NCBI GenBank assembly: GCA_036873755.1 | Contig: JAVTVY010017232.1 | Location: 1-64,000 of the forward strand | DNA length: 64,000 bases | Direction: 5' to 3' | Origin: Hanleya hanleyi | Lineage: Eukaryota > Mollusca > Polyplacophora > Lepidopleurida > Hanleyidae | Part shown: positions 22,430 to 32,470 of the stretch, piece after piece | Layout: each line of letters begins with the position of its first letter | How positions within the stretch are numbered: position 1 is the stretch's first letter | The notes under the pieces: generated by a model | The model's input: the letters and a program-made list of their open reading frames with translations, nothing else | Database searches by the model: none | Told to the model about the DNA's origin: nothing | Translations under genes and position numbers: made by a program

Positions 22430-23650
22430 TAGGGTCAATCTTATGATGTGGAATAGAATGATTTCATAACAAAATTGAAGGCCCATTTTAACTGGAACGG
22501 ACAAGAAGAGAAACTCAGTGGCGCAACCTTCAGGCAGATGTTGCTGAAATGCAGTAGCAACTGGCGTCTTGTCGCAAGGAATGCGTATGCTGAATTTCTG
22601 GTGAATCCAACAAAGCATTTGAAAGTTATCGCTTGCAAAGAACATCGCTTGCAAAGACATTCACGGGCAGGAATGGACATGAAGAAGCGCGACCCAGTGG
22701 CGACACCTTCAGGCAGATGATGCTGAAATGTAACAGCAGCGGCTGAGCCGGTGTCTTGTCGCAAACTTAAGGAATGCGTATGCCGAATTTCGGGAGAATC
22801 CGACAGAGCATTTGGAAGTTATCGCTTGTAAAGAATTCAAACTGACATCCCCGGACGCAAAGAACCAAGATCCATTTTGACCCAGTGGCGCCACCTTCAA
22901 GCAGATGTTGCTGAAATGCAATGCCGACTGGCGTCTTGTCGCAAGGAATGCGTATGCTGAATTTCTGGTGAATCCAACAAAGCATTTGAAAGTTATCGCT
23001 TGCAAAGAACATCGCTTGCAAAGACATCCACGGGCAGGAATGGACATGAAGAAGCGCGACCCAGTGGCGACACCTTCAGGCAGATGTTGCTGAAATGTAA
23101 CAGCAGCGGCTGAGCCGGTGTCTTGTCGCAAACTTAAGGAATGCGTATGCCGAATTTCGGGAGAATCCGACAAAGCATTTGGAAGTTATCGCTTGTAAAG
23201 AATTCAAACTGACATCCCCGGACGCAAAGAACCAAGATCCATTTTGACCCAGTGGCGCCACCTTCAAGCAGATGTTGCTGAAATGCAATACCGACTGGCG
23301 TCTTGTCGCAAGGAATGCGTATGCTGAATTTCGGAAGAATCCAACGAAGCATTAGGAAGTTATCGCTTGCGGAAAATTTGAACAGACATGCACGGATGCA
23401 CACGGACACAAAGAACCAAGATCCATTTTGACCCATTGGCGCCACCTTCAGGCATATGTTGCTGAAATGCAATATCGACTGGCGTCTTGTCGCAAGGAAT
23501 GCATATGCCGAATTTCGGAAGAATCCAATAAAGCGTTAGGAAGTTATCGCTTGCGGAAAATTCGAACAGTCGACATGCACGGACGTACACGGACACAAAG
23601 AAGCAAGAACCATTTTAAAGTCCCCGGACGCGTTGCGGCGGGGGACAATT
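22430..23650. repeat. Tandem array sharing units with array A
   Basis: Diverged units of about 115-190 bp carry 'cccagtggcgccaccttc', 'cagatgttgctgaaatgc', 'gcgtcttgtcgcaaggaatg' and 'gaagttatcgcttgc'. A block of about 365 bp is repeated almost unchanged (roughly 22560-22925 and 22925-23290). It ends with 'ccccggacgcgttgcggcgg'. Related units occur in array A near 20520-20680. Confidence 0.8.
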
Positions 23651-24150
23651 ATTGACTTTTAAGGGGGTAGATATGATATTATATTGAACATGGAAAACGA
23701 AAATGAAAACCAAAAAAACCAAAAAATATAATATATGTCAACCACTTCAAAAATAAATAATTGCATAGCGCTAATCTTAACAATTTCACACAAGACCTAT
23801 ATATCTTTATAAAAATGAAGCGGGCCTTCTCTCTCATCGACATCGTAAACTATCCCTTTCTGGACGGGAATATTCCAGTGGGATCTGCGTATGGCGTATA
23901 CATATCTCGTCTTGTAGCATTTGTTAGATCCTGTGTTAAATGTGACGATTTTATTCAACGTCACAAAACATTATTGCAAAAACTTATAAATTTGGGTTAT
24001 ACACTTCCCTTGTGTATAACACTTCCCACTTCCCTTATATATGTGTTGTAATACAACCAAGCGCCTACACTCAAAGTTTTTCAAATTTGGCGATACATAT
24101 CGCATGCTGATAGCAAAATATGAGCGTAGCGTGCAAGATCCATGGCGTTA

Positions 24151-24634
24151 AAGGTTATACAAAATGGTCTCAAAATCTGCTACTTTTTTGTGCTAAATTG
24201 TTGTAGAGGTGATTATATAGACTTGTTTTACATTTTTGTATGTTTTCAAACTGCCCAAGGTTGGAAATAGCAGCAGTAAAGTGCGACAATTTCATGCCCC
24301 TTTCAAAACGGCGAAAGCTGTGACCGCTTGACCTGTGACGTCACAACCTGATTACGATCTCGCTCAAATGCCTGTTGTGACGTCCAAATGTCAGCGACAT
24401 CACGCTAGAACTCCCACAGTTGGTTGAATCTTTCGTAACAACGCCCGACGTCATAGATTATGACGTTTACGGCGCAATCGTAATCAGGTTGTGACGTCAT
24501 GCACCAGAGGTCACGGCTCCAATACGTTTTCCCCCACATGTGTGCTATTCGATAAAAAAATACTAATTTGTTGTTTGGAACACTACTGGGTATGTTTTAA
24601 TGCAAAGTAGTATAGAGTCATTTGGTATAACCTT
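24151..24634. mobile_element. TA-flanked MITE with internal fold-back
   Basis: It has inverted ends AAGGTTATACAAAATG and AAGGTTATACCAAATG, with TA on both sides (host 'ggcgtta' and 'taagtttcg'; the intact tail reads 'ggcgttacgtttcg'). A second inverted pair of 22 bp, 'tgacgtcacaacctgattac'-ga, lies inside at 24336-24357 and 24478-24499. No coding capacity. The target fits Tc1/mariner-like MITEs; TTA (Harbinger-like) is a less symmetric alternative. Confidence 0.75.
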
Positions 24635-24679
24635 TAAGTTTCGTAACTTGTCTGATTCCGCCTAACCCGGGTTAGGGCC

Positions 24680-25205
24680 TGTGGGGGGCCTAATCGTGTA
24701 TTTGCGCCTAATCGTGTCAGCGCCAAATCGTGTAACAAAATTGCGCCTAATAACGTGTTGCGCCTAATCGTGTAGGAAATTTGCGGTTAATGGTGGAACT
24801 GCGCCTAATCGTGTACGAAATTTGCGCTTAATTGTGGAACTGCGCCTAATCGTGTACGGAATTTGCGCCTATTTGTGTAAATGCGCCTAATCGTGTAAGG
24901 AGGCTGCGTCTAATCATGTAACTGCTCCTAATCATTTGAACGATCTTGCGCCTAATTTTGCGTTGCGCCTAATCGTGTAGAAAAATTGCTCCTAATTGTG
25001 GAACTGCGCCTAATCGTGTAGGAGATTTGCTCCTAATTCTGGAAATGCGTTTATTCGTGTGAGAAATATGCTCCTAATTGTGGAACTGCACCTAATCGTG
25101 GAAATCATTTTGCGCCTAATTATGCGCTGCGCCTAATCGTGTAGAAAATTTGCGTCTAACTGTGGAAATGCGCCTAATTGTGTATAGAGGCTGCGCCTAA
25201 ACGTG
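24680..25205 (+). repeat. Left subterminal repeats of the giant element
   Basis: About 20 diverged units of 'tgcgcctaatcgtgta' are separated by 'gaaatt' or 'gaac'-type linkers, giving a rough 30-bp period. The mirror set is at 33108-33633. Such subterminal arrays are often transposase-binding sites in DNA transposons. Confidence 0.9.
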
Positions 25206-25859
25206 CACAACGTGAAGACATAAGTAGTATGTAAAGGACGGATAAAGTCAACTTGACCTTTCGTCATTTTTGGGGAGGTCACGTGGAGATCACGTGATCA
25301 AGAGGTCAAGGTCACTATAGTTCCGGAACTTCCGGTCAGGTGACCTTTGGGGCATGTATTCCTCCGCGGTGATGCGGTCTGGCGGTGATGCGGTCGCGGG
25401 GAAAAGCATCGGCGGACAGAATGTAGTCCCAAATACGTGGGAGAAGGGGAAATTCTCCGGCAATCTTCGCCAATCTTCGGGACATTTTGGGGGCGAGAGG
25501 AGCTCCTAGTCAACCGATTGGGTCGAGTGAGGTGTCAAAGTGGAGCGCTCGTCCAGGGCGATCAAGTCATGGGTGGGTGCCTGCAAATTGAGGATTTGCC
25601 CCAAAAATATGAAAAGCGGAGCACGGACTTTATCCCTAAAATAGGGGAAAACTCGTATCAGCAAGGTCCAAAAGGGCTAATATCGATCTCCGGTTTATCG
25701 GGCCTGCCTATCAAGTCATGGGTGGGTGTATGTAAAAAGAGGACTTGTCTCCGAAAATATAAAATGCGGAACACGGACTTTACCTCAACAATAGGAGAAC
25801 GATTCGAACATTTGCATCTATAGAGGAAAATGACTGTATGGAGTATGGGGGTGGTCATT

Positions 25860-26500
25860 GTTTGTGGATTTTACTGTGGGTTGTGGGGTCTTGTTTTCTT
25901 CGTCTCACCACGTAAAACACGATGGGAATGGTCCCGGAGCTAAGCGGTGAAATTTTTCGAAAAATCCCGGTACCGGGTAGGTGTGTATTTTGGCCCATAC
26001 TTGCTCAGTGGATAGGTCTATACTAGAAAATTTACTCCTGGACATTGCGATATGGGTTGTGGGATCTTGTTTTTCACGTCTCACCACGTAGAACACGGTG
26101 GGTGGGGTCCCGAAGCTAAGCGGTGAAATTTTTCGAAAGGTTCACGGAGGTCTGGATAGGCCCATAGGCCTACTGGCTCAGTAGATAGGTCCATACTGGG
26201 CAATTCGCATATGTTCATTGCGATATGGGTTGTGGGATCTTGTTTTTCACGTCCCACCACGTAGAACACGATGGGAGGGGTCTCGAAAATAAGCGGTGAA
26301 TTTTTTTTGAAAAGTCCAGGTACCGGGTAGGTCTGTATATTGGCCCATACTAGCTCAGTGGATAGGTCCATACTGGGAAATTTACTCCTGGACATTGCGA
26401 TATGGGTTATGTGATCTTGTTTTTCCCGTCTCGTCAAGTATAACACGATGGGCGGGGTCCCGAAGCTAAGCGGTGAAATTTGTTTAAAAAAGTCACTGCG
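25860..26500 (-). repeat. Left-arm 177-bp tandem repeats
   Basis: About 3.5 units carry 'catatcgcaatgtccaggag', 'agtatggacctatccactga', 'acctacccggtacc' and 'cgtgttctacgtggtgagac' (read on the minus strand). One minus frame stays open over several units. The mirror array is at 31690-32470. Confidence 0.85.
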
Positions 26501-27125
26501 CGTTTGTGTAGTGGGTAAATAGTGCTGGATGAACGTTTTGGGGTCTAGGTGAGCCCCTAATGGTCCGATGGTGTCGTATGAGGTCTTATTTTGAAGCCCT
26601 CGTAGAGGAGCATTCGACTAGACTAATGTATCGTCCGTTTTCGTTATTCTGCGCATGCACAATCTGGTCGTAGTATAGAAAACAGACATTCTGGGGGTGC
26701 GTGGGGGTGTGTTTGGGGTAGAAATGGACCCCTATTGGTCCAAATGAGTCGTGGGATGTGTCAAAGTGAAGCTTTTGTGAGGTGGAGTCAGAATGGCGTG
26801 CTTTTTATTGCAAGTCGCGTCAATCTGCGCATGCGCATTCGGGTGTAGTAAGTAAAGTGGTCATTTTGGGGGTACGTGGGGGTGTGTTTTGGGTAGAGAG
26901 GGACCATCCTTGGTCCGAATGCGTCGTGTGGGGTGTCATTTTGTAGCTCTCGGGTGTAGACCCCGACTTGAGGCGTGTCCACGTCATCTGGGACATCATT
27001 GGTGACGTCATCAGTAGAAGTATTAGTGGAAGCGGGCATTTTGGGTGTGTAGGAAAGCGTTTGGGGTAGAGATGGACAACCCTGGTCCGAATGCGTCGTG
27101 TGAGGCGTCACCTTGTATCAACGCC
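26500..27125 (-). repeat. Left-arm repeats with NRF1-like palindromes
   Basis: Diverged units of about 180-200 bp are built from 'cgacgcattcggaccaagg', 'ctctaccc(c)aaacac', 'ccccaaaatgaccactttac' and 'gcgcatgcgcag'. They are read on the minus strand and mirrored at 31060-31690. Confidence 0.8.
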
Positions 27126-27257
27126 TGCCAACGTCAACCTTAACGCTTCAACGCCCTGGTGAATTAGCCCTGAGGCTCTGATTTTCTAGATAGTCCATGA
27201 AATTGACACTAATTCATCGAAATGCGGTGACACCCCCTCAACGCCTGTCGTTACGCC

Positions 27258-27844
27258 TTAATCCTATCTGGCCTGGGCTTTTTGGGACCTGTCGTGGCCT
27301 GGGGTGGGGAACCGAAATGGACCCCCAATTTATTTGTCTTACCCTTGAGCTAGGGAGCTAAAACTTACCACACTATACCCTTGAGTCAAACTCCAACAGA
27401 AAATGTAAACAAATCCAAGATGACCGCTTTGATGACGTCACAGTGACGTCATTTTCAAAAACGACATTTTTTGGTCGATTTTTTCGGTCAGATTTTCCGA
27501 ATTTTTTATTTATGCAATTTCTCCGCAAAAACAGCTTGATAAATTAGTAAATATTTATGTCATGTGAAATAAAATAGTTTTTGCCCACTTTTCATCACAG
27601 AAAAGCAGAAATTTTGAAGAAATATGACAAAAACATCTCTTTCTGGGACCCCACATGGCCGCCATCTTGAATTTACCCATGATCCTTCCCTCGGGGGTCA
27701 TGCAAATAGGTTCAAAATGATCCCAATATGATAAACTATAAAGTCACGAAGTTTCAGCTCTCTATTTCTTGTCGTTCCGGAGATAGCGCAGAAAGTTTGG
27801 CAGGGCGGAGATTCGACCCCCCCCCCTATGCCAGGTAGGGTTAA
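27258..27844 (+). mobile_element. TTAA-flanked MITE, copy 2, inside the left arm
   Basis: TTAA lies at 27258-27261 and 27841-27844. The ends TTAATCCTATCTGGCC and TTAACCCTACCTGGCA are inverted repeats. The right arm has the unoccupied site 'gggcgttaaggcgtaacgac' with a single TTAA at 30941-30944, which fixes the boundaries exactly. The interior matches copy 1 at 8877-9358 in opposite orientation. Confidence 0.93.
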
Positions 27845-28128
27845 CGCCCATGATGTAGACCGGTGAGAGAACAACAACAACAACAACAAGGATGACAGGC
27901 CAATCATTTTATTATCCCCTCCAGTACATCAAACCCAAACTGGGTGAGCTGTGTTGGGTATGTTTACAATACAAGCAGCCTCTTGTCCAATCAGAGGCCG
28001 CCATTTGGCGCTGCATCTGTCATATTCGTTCATGCCCGTTAGATGAATTCTCGGTTGCTCTTGTCCAACCAGAAGTCCCCATTTTAGAAAGTTCCATCTT
28101 CGGCCATGTTCGCTCTGATCCGTTTGTT

Positions 28129-28194
28129 CTAATCGTCGTCGGGCAGGCCAGGATACCGTTGTGGCAACATATCCTCAAATAGTTGTTTGCGCAT
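28129..28194 (-). CDS. 21-codon ORF conserved in both arms (left copy)
   Basis: It encodes M-R-K-Q-L-F-E-D-M-L-P-Q-R-Y-P-G-L-P-D-D-D and a stop. The right-arm copy at 30598-30663 encodes the same residues, although the flanking DNA differs. It follows 30-35 bases after the end of the gene copy at 28228-29146. It could be a small protein, the first exon of something else, or the last relic of a longer frame. No function is recognised. Confidence 0.4.
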   Translation of the reverse strand: MRKQLFEDMLPQRYPGLPDDD

Positions 28195-28227
28195 TCTGAG
28201 TATCTATCAGTGCATGGGTGAATACAT

Positions 28228-29146
28228 TCATCCGGTGGGGTGGTCGGTCACTTTGGTAACGAAAAACGTGACATTGGTCACCCTCTCTGCGACCCGTTGG
28301 GTGTTGGGGCTTTGTTGTTGGGCCCATTCCAACACATCCAATTGGTCCACTTGATCCCGCATGGGCTCTAGCGATGCCCTATCCGTGATGGTAAACGCTT
28401 GGTCAAATAGCCGGATGTTACTGATCGGGTAAAAGTATCGGACTTGGTCTGTCTCATTATGCTGCAGCACATAACCAAACGCTAGATTCAACTTCAAGGC
28501 CGTAGTTTGATCGTTGAAGATGGCTTCCACGTATTTGAAGAGCCGACACAGGGACTCTAATCGGAAATTGTAGATGTCTAGTAGCAGGCGATGACGGTGG
28601 AAACATCGTCGGATCATAAACCAATGGTCCCTGTAGATGTCACTTAATGGATGGGCGTCCGGTAAATGTTCACTGGGGGCATCCACTGGATCTTCCTGGA
28701 AATGCTCGAATTCGTCAGTCGTCAGTCACCGATGTCCGGCTTGATATCTAGGCCCGCTTCGACTATAGGCAAAAGCAAACTGGGCATGGGCTCGGTGCTC
28801 GGCAAGTGTTGGGTGGGTGGTGTCTCCATACGTTTCATCTCCCTGGGATCCTCTTCAGTGGGAGTGACCTTCCTGGGCTCCTCTTCAGTGGGAGTGACCT
28901 TCCTGGGCTCCTCTTCAGTGGAAAGTGGTCGCCCATGCCGTGGTGATGGACAATGAATCAAACGCTGATGCCGTCTTAACTGATTGAGCCGTTTGAAGAG
29001 TTGACCACATTCATTACGTTGTTCCCTCGCGCCCTCGTAGAGTGAGCGTTCGTGGCGCCGTAAAGCATCTTCCCTATTAAATGATCGTGCCGTCGCAAAT
29101 CTTCGGGGCCACTAAATGGCTTCAGGCAGGTCAAACAAGAGAACAT
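28228..29146 (-). pseudogene. Left-arm gene copy: C2H2 zinc finger plus conserved domain
   Basis: The start codon is at 29146. The first residues, M-F-S-C-L-T-C-L-K-P-F-S-G-P-E-D-L-R-R-H, form a C2H2 finger (C-x2-C-x12-H). A one-base loss near 29083 breaks the frame. The next frame reads E-D-A-L-R-R-H-E-R, then N-E-C-G-Q-L-F-K-R-L-N-Q-L-R-R-H and two or three copies of T-E-E-E-P-R-K-V-T-P. A second break with a stop lies near 28719. The remaining frame (28686-28228) holds L-S-D-I-Y-R-D-H-W-F-M-I-R-R-C-F, then L-K-L-N-L-A-F-G-Y-V-L-Q-H-N-E-T, then V-L-E-W-A-Q-Q-Q, and ends T-N-V-T-F-F-V-T-K-V-T-D-H-P-T-G-stop. Similar finger-headed proteins in cnidarians and molluscs are known to me only from memory, some perhaps linked to B-family DNA polymerases. 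That link is unverified. It is transcribed outward from the centre of the element. Confidence 0.7.
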
Positions 29147-29191
29147 TTCGGCTGCGTATCAGAAATTGCTGAACATTCCCACCTACCGCCT

Positions 29192-29199
29192 CTTTTATA
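29192..29199 (-). promoter_or_regulatory. TATA box of the zinc-finger gene
   Basis: On the minus strand TATAAAAG occurs in the context 'gggcttataaaagaggcggt', 46-53 bp before the ATG at 29146. This spacing fits a start site roughly 20 bases before the ATG. It lies in the part of the centre that the right arm lacks. Confidence 0.6.
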
Positions 29200-29304
29200 A
29201 GCCCGCAGCCCGCAAGAACTGTCCTACGTTATTCTTCCCAACAATCAGCTCATCGCTGCCCTGTACACTCGGGTGCGCTCTTGCGACATGTCTAGCATTG
29301 CGAT

Positions 29305-30005
29305 ATACAATATATTTCCTATATTATACAATATCTGCCCTTTATTATACCATATTTGCCCTCTATTATACAATAGCTCTCCTGTATTATACCATATCTT
29401 TGCTATATTATACAAATATAGATTATGGACGCGGATATTCTCTAATGGACGACGGCTGGATTATGAATGACGGACTAGACGCTTGTAATACAATATATGT
29501 CATGTATTATACCATATCTGTCCAGTATTATACAATATCTGTCCTGTATTATTCAATATCTGTCCTGAATTATACAATATTTGTCCTGTATTATACAAAA
29601 TATGTCCTGTATTATACCATATCTGTGTTGTATTATAATATATCTGTGATATATTATACAATATCTGTCCTGTATTATACAATATCTGTCCAGTATTATA
29701 CCAAATCTGTGCTGTATTATACCTTATCTGTCCTGTATTATACCATATCTGTCCAGTATTATACAATATCTGTCCTGTATTATACCATATCTGTGCTGTA
29801 TTATACAATATCTGTCCTGTATTATAGATTATCTGTCCTGTATTATACCAAATATGTTCTGTATTGTACCAATAAATCCTGTACTATACAATATATGTTC
29901 TGTATTATACAATATGTGTTCTCTATTATATCATATCTCTCATGCATTATACCACATCTGCCCTGTATTGTACAATATTTGTCCTGTATTATACAATACC
30001 CATGT
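29305..30005 (+). repeat. Central 20-22-bp minisatellite
   Basis: About 30 units of 'tattatacaatatctgtcct' vary as accatatc/acaatatc and g/c changes. Both strands are open for long distances, giving a repetitive apparent Y-Y-T-I-S-V-L protein that is an artefact. The array replaces the region where the right-arm gene should have its zinc-finger start. Confidence 0.93.
29421..29489 (+). mobile_element. 69-bp Penelope-type 3' tip inside the minisatellite
   Basis: 'gattatggacgcggatattc' to 'gactagacgcttgtaat' is the terminal segment of the family-A tail (compare 34045-34112, or 56614-56680 inverted). It is nearly identical to the other tips. Array units resume on both sides, so it is an extremely 5'-truncated insertion into the array or a captured fragment. 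Confidence 0.85.
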
Positions 30006-30017
30006 CCAGTTTGCTTG

Positions 30018-30562
30018 TGTCTACAGTCGAGGAGGGTCTAGATATCCAGCCGGACACTGATGATACTGTTCCACATACGCCTGACGACATCGAGCATTTC
30101 CAGGAAGATCCAGTGGATGCCCCCAGTGATCTCTTACCGGACGCCCATCCATTAAGTGACATTTACAGGGACCATTGGTTCATGATCCGTCGATGTTTCC
30201 ACCGTCATCGCCCGCTACCAGACATCTACAATTTCCGGTTGGAGGACCTGTCTCGGCTCTTCAAGTACGCGGAAGCCTACTTCAACGATCAAATGACGGC
30301 CTTCAAGTTGAATCTGGCGTTTGGTTATGTACTGCAGCATAATGAGACAGACCAAGTCCGATAATTTTACTCGAGCAGTAACATCCGGGTATTTGACCTA
30401 CCGTCACGGATAGGGCATCACTAGAGACCGTGCCTGACCAAGTGGACCAATTGGATGTGTCGGAATGGGCCCAACAACAACGCGCCAACACCCAATGGGT
30501 CGTAGAGAGGCTGACCAATGTCACGTTTTTCGTTACCAAGCTGACCGACCACCCCATCTGAT
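30018..30562 (+). pseudogene. Right-arm mirror copy of the gene, lacking its start
   Basis: Homology with the left-arm copy begins at G-L-D-I-Q-P-D-T-D-D (about 30030). It continues D-I-E-H-F-Q-E-D-P-V-D-A-P-S, then S-D-I-Y-R-D-H-W-F-M-I-R-R-C-F and L-K-L-N-L-A-F-G-Y-V-L-Q-H-N-E-T. A TAA at 30361 ends the frame where the left copy reads V-R-Y-F-Y-P. Beyond it the D-V-x-E-W-A-Q-Q-Q and T-N-V-T-F-F-V-T-K-L-T-D-H-P-I segments are still readable. This copy keeps the junction (H-T-P-D-D-I-E-H-F) that the left copy has lost. The zinc-finger start and TATA box are absent, replaced by the minisatellite. Confidence 0.7.
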
Positions 30563-30597
30563 GAATGTATTCACCCATGCACTGATAGATACTCAGA

Positions 30598-30663
30598 ATG
30601 CGCAAACAACTATTTGAGGATATGTTGCCTCAACGGTATCCTGGCCTGCCCGACGACGATTAG
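30598..30663 (+). CDS. 21-codon ORF conserved in both arms (right copy)
   Basis: Mirror of 28129-28194, with the same 21 residues and TAG. Only a few silent or flanking changes are seen ('cctcaacgg' against 'ccacaacgg'). Conservation at the protein level is suggestive but the sample is two copies. Confidence 0.4.
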   Translation: MRKQLFEDMLPQRYPGLPDDD

Positions 30664-31059
30664 AACAAACGGATCAGAGCGAACATGGCCGAAGATGGAA
30701 CTTTCTGAAATGGCGACTTCTGATTGGACAAGAGCAGCCGAGAATACATCTAACGAAAGAAAGAATATGACAGATGCAGCACCAAATGGTGGCCTCTGAT
30801 TACTTGAGGCTACTTGTATTATAAACATACCCAACGCAGTTCCCCCAGCTTGGGTATGATATACTGGAGGCGATAATAACATGATTGATCTGTCATCATG
30901 TTTGTTGCTGTTTTTCTCTCACCGGTCTACATCATGGGCGTTAAGGCGTAACGACAGGCGTTGACGGGCGTCACCGCATTTCGATGAATTAGTGTCAATT
31001 TCATGGACTATCTTGAAAATCAGAGCTTCAGGGCTAATTCACCAGGGCGTTGAAGCGTT

Positions 31060-31690
31060 CAGCAGGCGTTGATACTCCTCACATGACCCATTCGGACCAC
31101 GGATGGTCCATCTCTACCCCAAACGCTTTCCTACACACCTCAAAATGTCCGCTTTCGCTAATACGTCTACTGATGACGTCACCAATGACGTCACAGATCA
31201 CGTGGACATGCCTCAAATGGTGGTCTACATACCAACAGCTACAAAATGACACCCCACACGACGCATTCGGACCAAGCATGGTCCCTCTCTACCCCAAACA
31301 CAACCCCACGCACCCCCAAAATGACCACTTTACTTACTACACCCAACTGCGCATGTGCAGATTGACGCAATTTGCAATAAAAAAACACAACATTCTGACT
31401 CTACCCTACAAAAGCTTTACTTTGACACCTCCCACGACTCATTTGGACCAATAGTTGTCCATCTCTACCCCAAACACACCTCACGCACCCCCAGAATGTC
31501 TGCTTTCTATACTACTACCAGACTGCGCATGCGCAGAATAATTAAAACGGACGATAAATTAGTCCAGTCGGATGCTCCTCCACGAGAGCTTGAAACTAAG
31601 ACCTCATACGACACCATCGGACCACTAGGGGCTCACCTACACCCCAAACGCCCACCCAGCACTATTTGCCCACTACGCATGTGCGCAGTA
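31060..31690 (+). repeat. Right-arm repeats with NRF1-like palindromes
   Basis: Plus-strand mirror of 26500-27125. Units with 'cgacgcattcggaccaagc', 'ctctaccccaaacac' and 'ctgcgcatgcgcagaa' (about 31523) occur. The 'tgatgacgtcaccaatgacg' stretch near 31170 adds CRE-like motifs. Confidence 0.8.
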
Positions 31691-32470
31691 TCTTTTTAAA
31701 AAAAAAATCACCGCTTAGCTTCGGGACCCCATCGCCCATCGTGTTCTACGTGGTGAGACGTGAAAAACAATATCCCACAACCTATATCGCAATGTCCAGG
31801 AGTATATTTCCCAGTATGGACCTATCCACTGAGCCAGTATGGGCCAATATACAGACCTACCCGGTACCTGGACCTTTCAAAAAAAAATTCACCGCTTAAC
31901 TTCGAGACCCCTCCCATCGTGTTCTACGTGGTTAGACATGAAAAACAAGATCCCGCAACCCATATCGCAATGAACATGTGTGAATTGCCCAGTATGGACC
32001 TATCCACTGAGCCAGTATGGGCCAATATGCAGACCTACCCGGTACCTGGACCGTTCAAAAATATTTCACCGCTTAACTTCGAGACCCCTCTCATCGTGTT
32101 CTACGTGGTTAGACGTGAAAAACAAGATCCCGCAACCCATATCGCAATGAATATGTGTGAATTGCCCAGTATGGACCTATCCACTGAGCCAGTAGGCCTA
32201 TGGGCCTACACAGACCTCCGTGCACTTTTCGAAAAATTTCACAGCTTAGCCCATCGTGTTCTACGTGGTGAGACGTGAAAAACAGGATCCCACGACCCAT
32301 ATCGCAATGTCCAGGATGTTTCCCAGTATGGACCTATCCACTGAGCCAGTATGGGCCTATATACAGACCTACCCGGTACCGAAACATTTCGAAGAATTTC
32401 ACCGCTTAGCTCCTAGACCCTTCCCATCGTGTTTTACGTGGTGAGACGAAGAAAACAAGACCCCACAACC
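31690..32470 (+). repeat. Right-arm 177-bp tandem repeats
   Basis: About 4.5 units are present against about 3.5 on the left. A 172-codon frame (31760-32278) is open through three units because the 177-bp period is a multiple of three. Confidence 0.85.

Noticed and set aside
22391..23655. Frames repeating F-A-S-D-N-F-Q-M-L and similar
   Set aside because: Translations of the tandem array; all frames are open because the units lack stops by chance.
29166..30041. A 291-codon frame rich in Tyr-Tyr-Thr-Ile
   Set aside because: It is the translation of the central minisatellite; the opposite strand is equally open.
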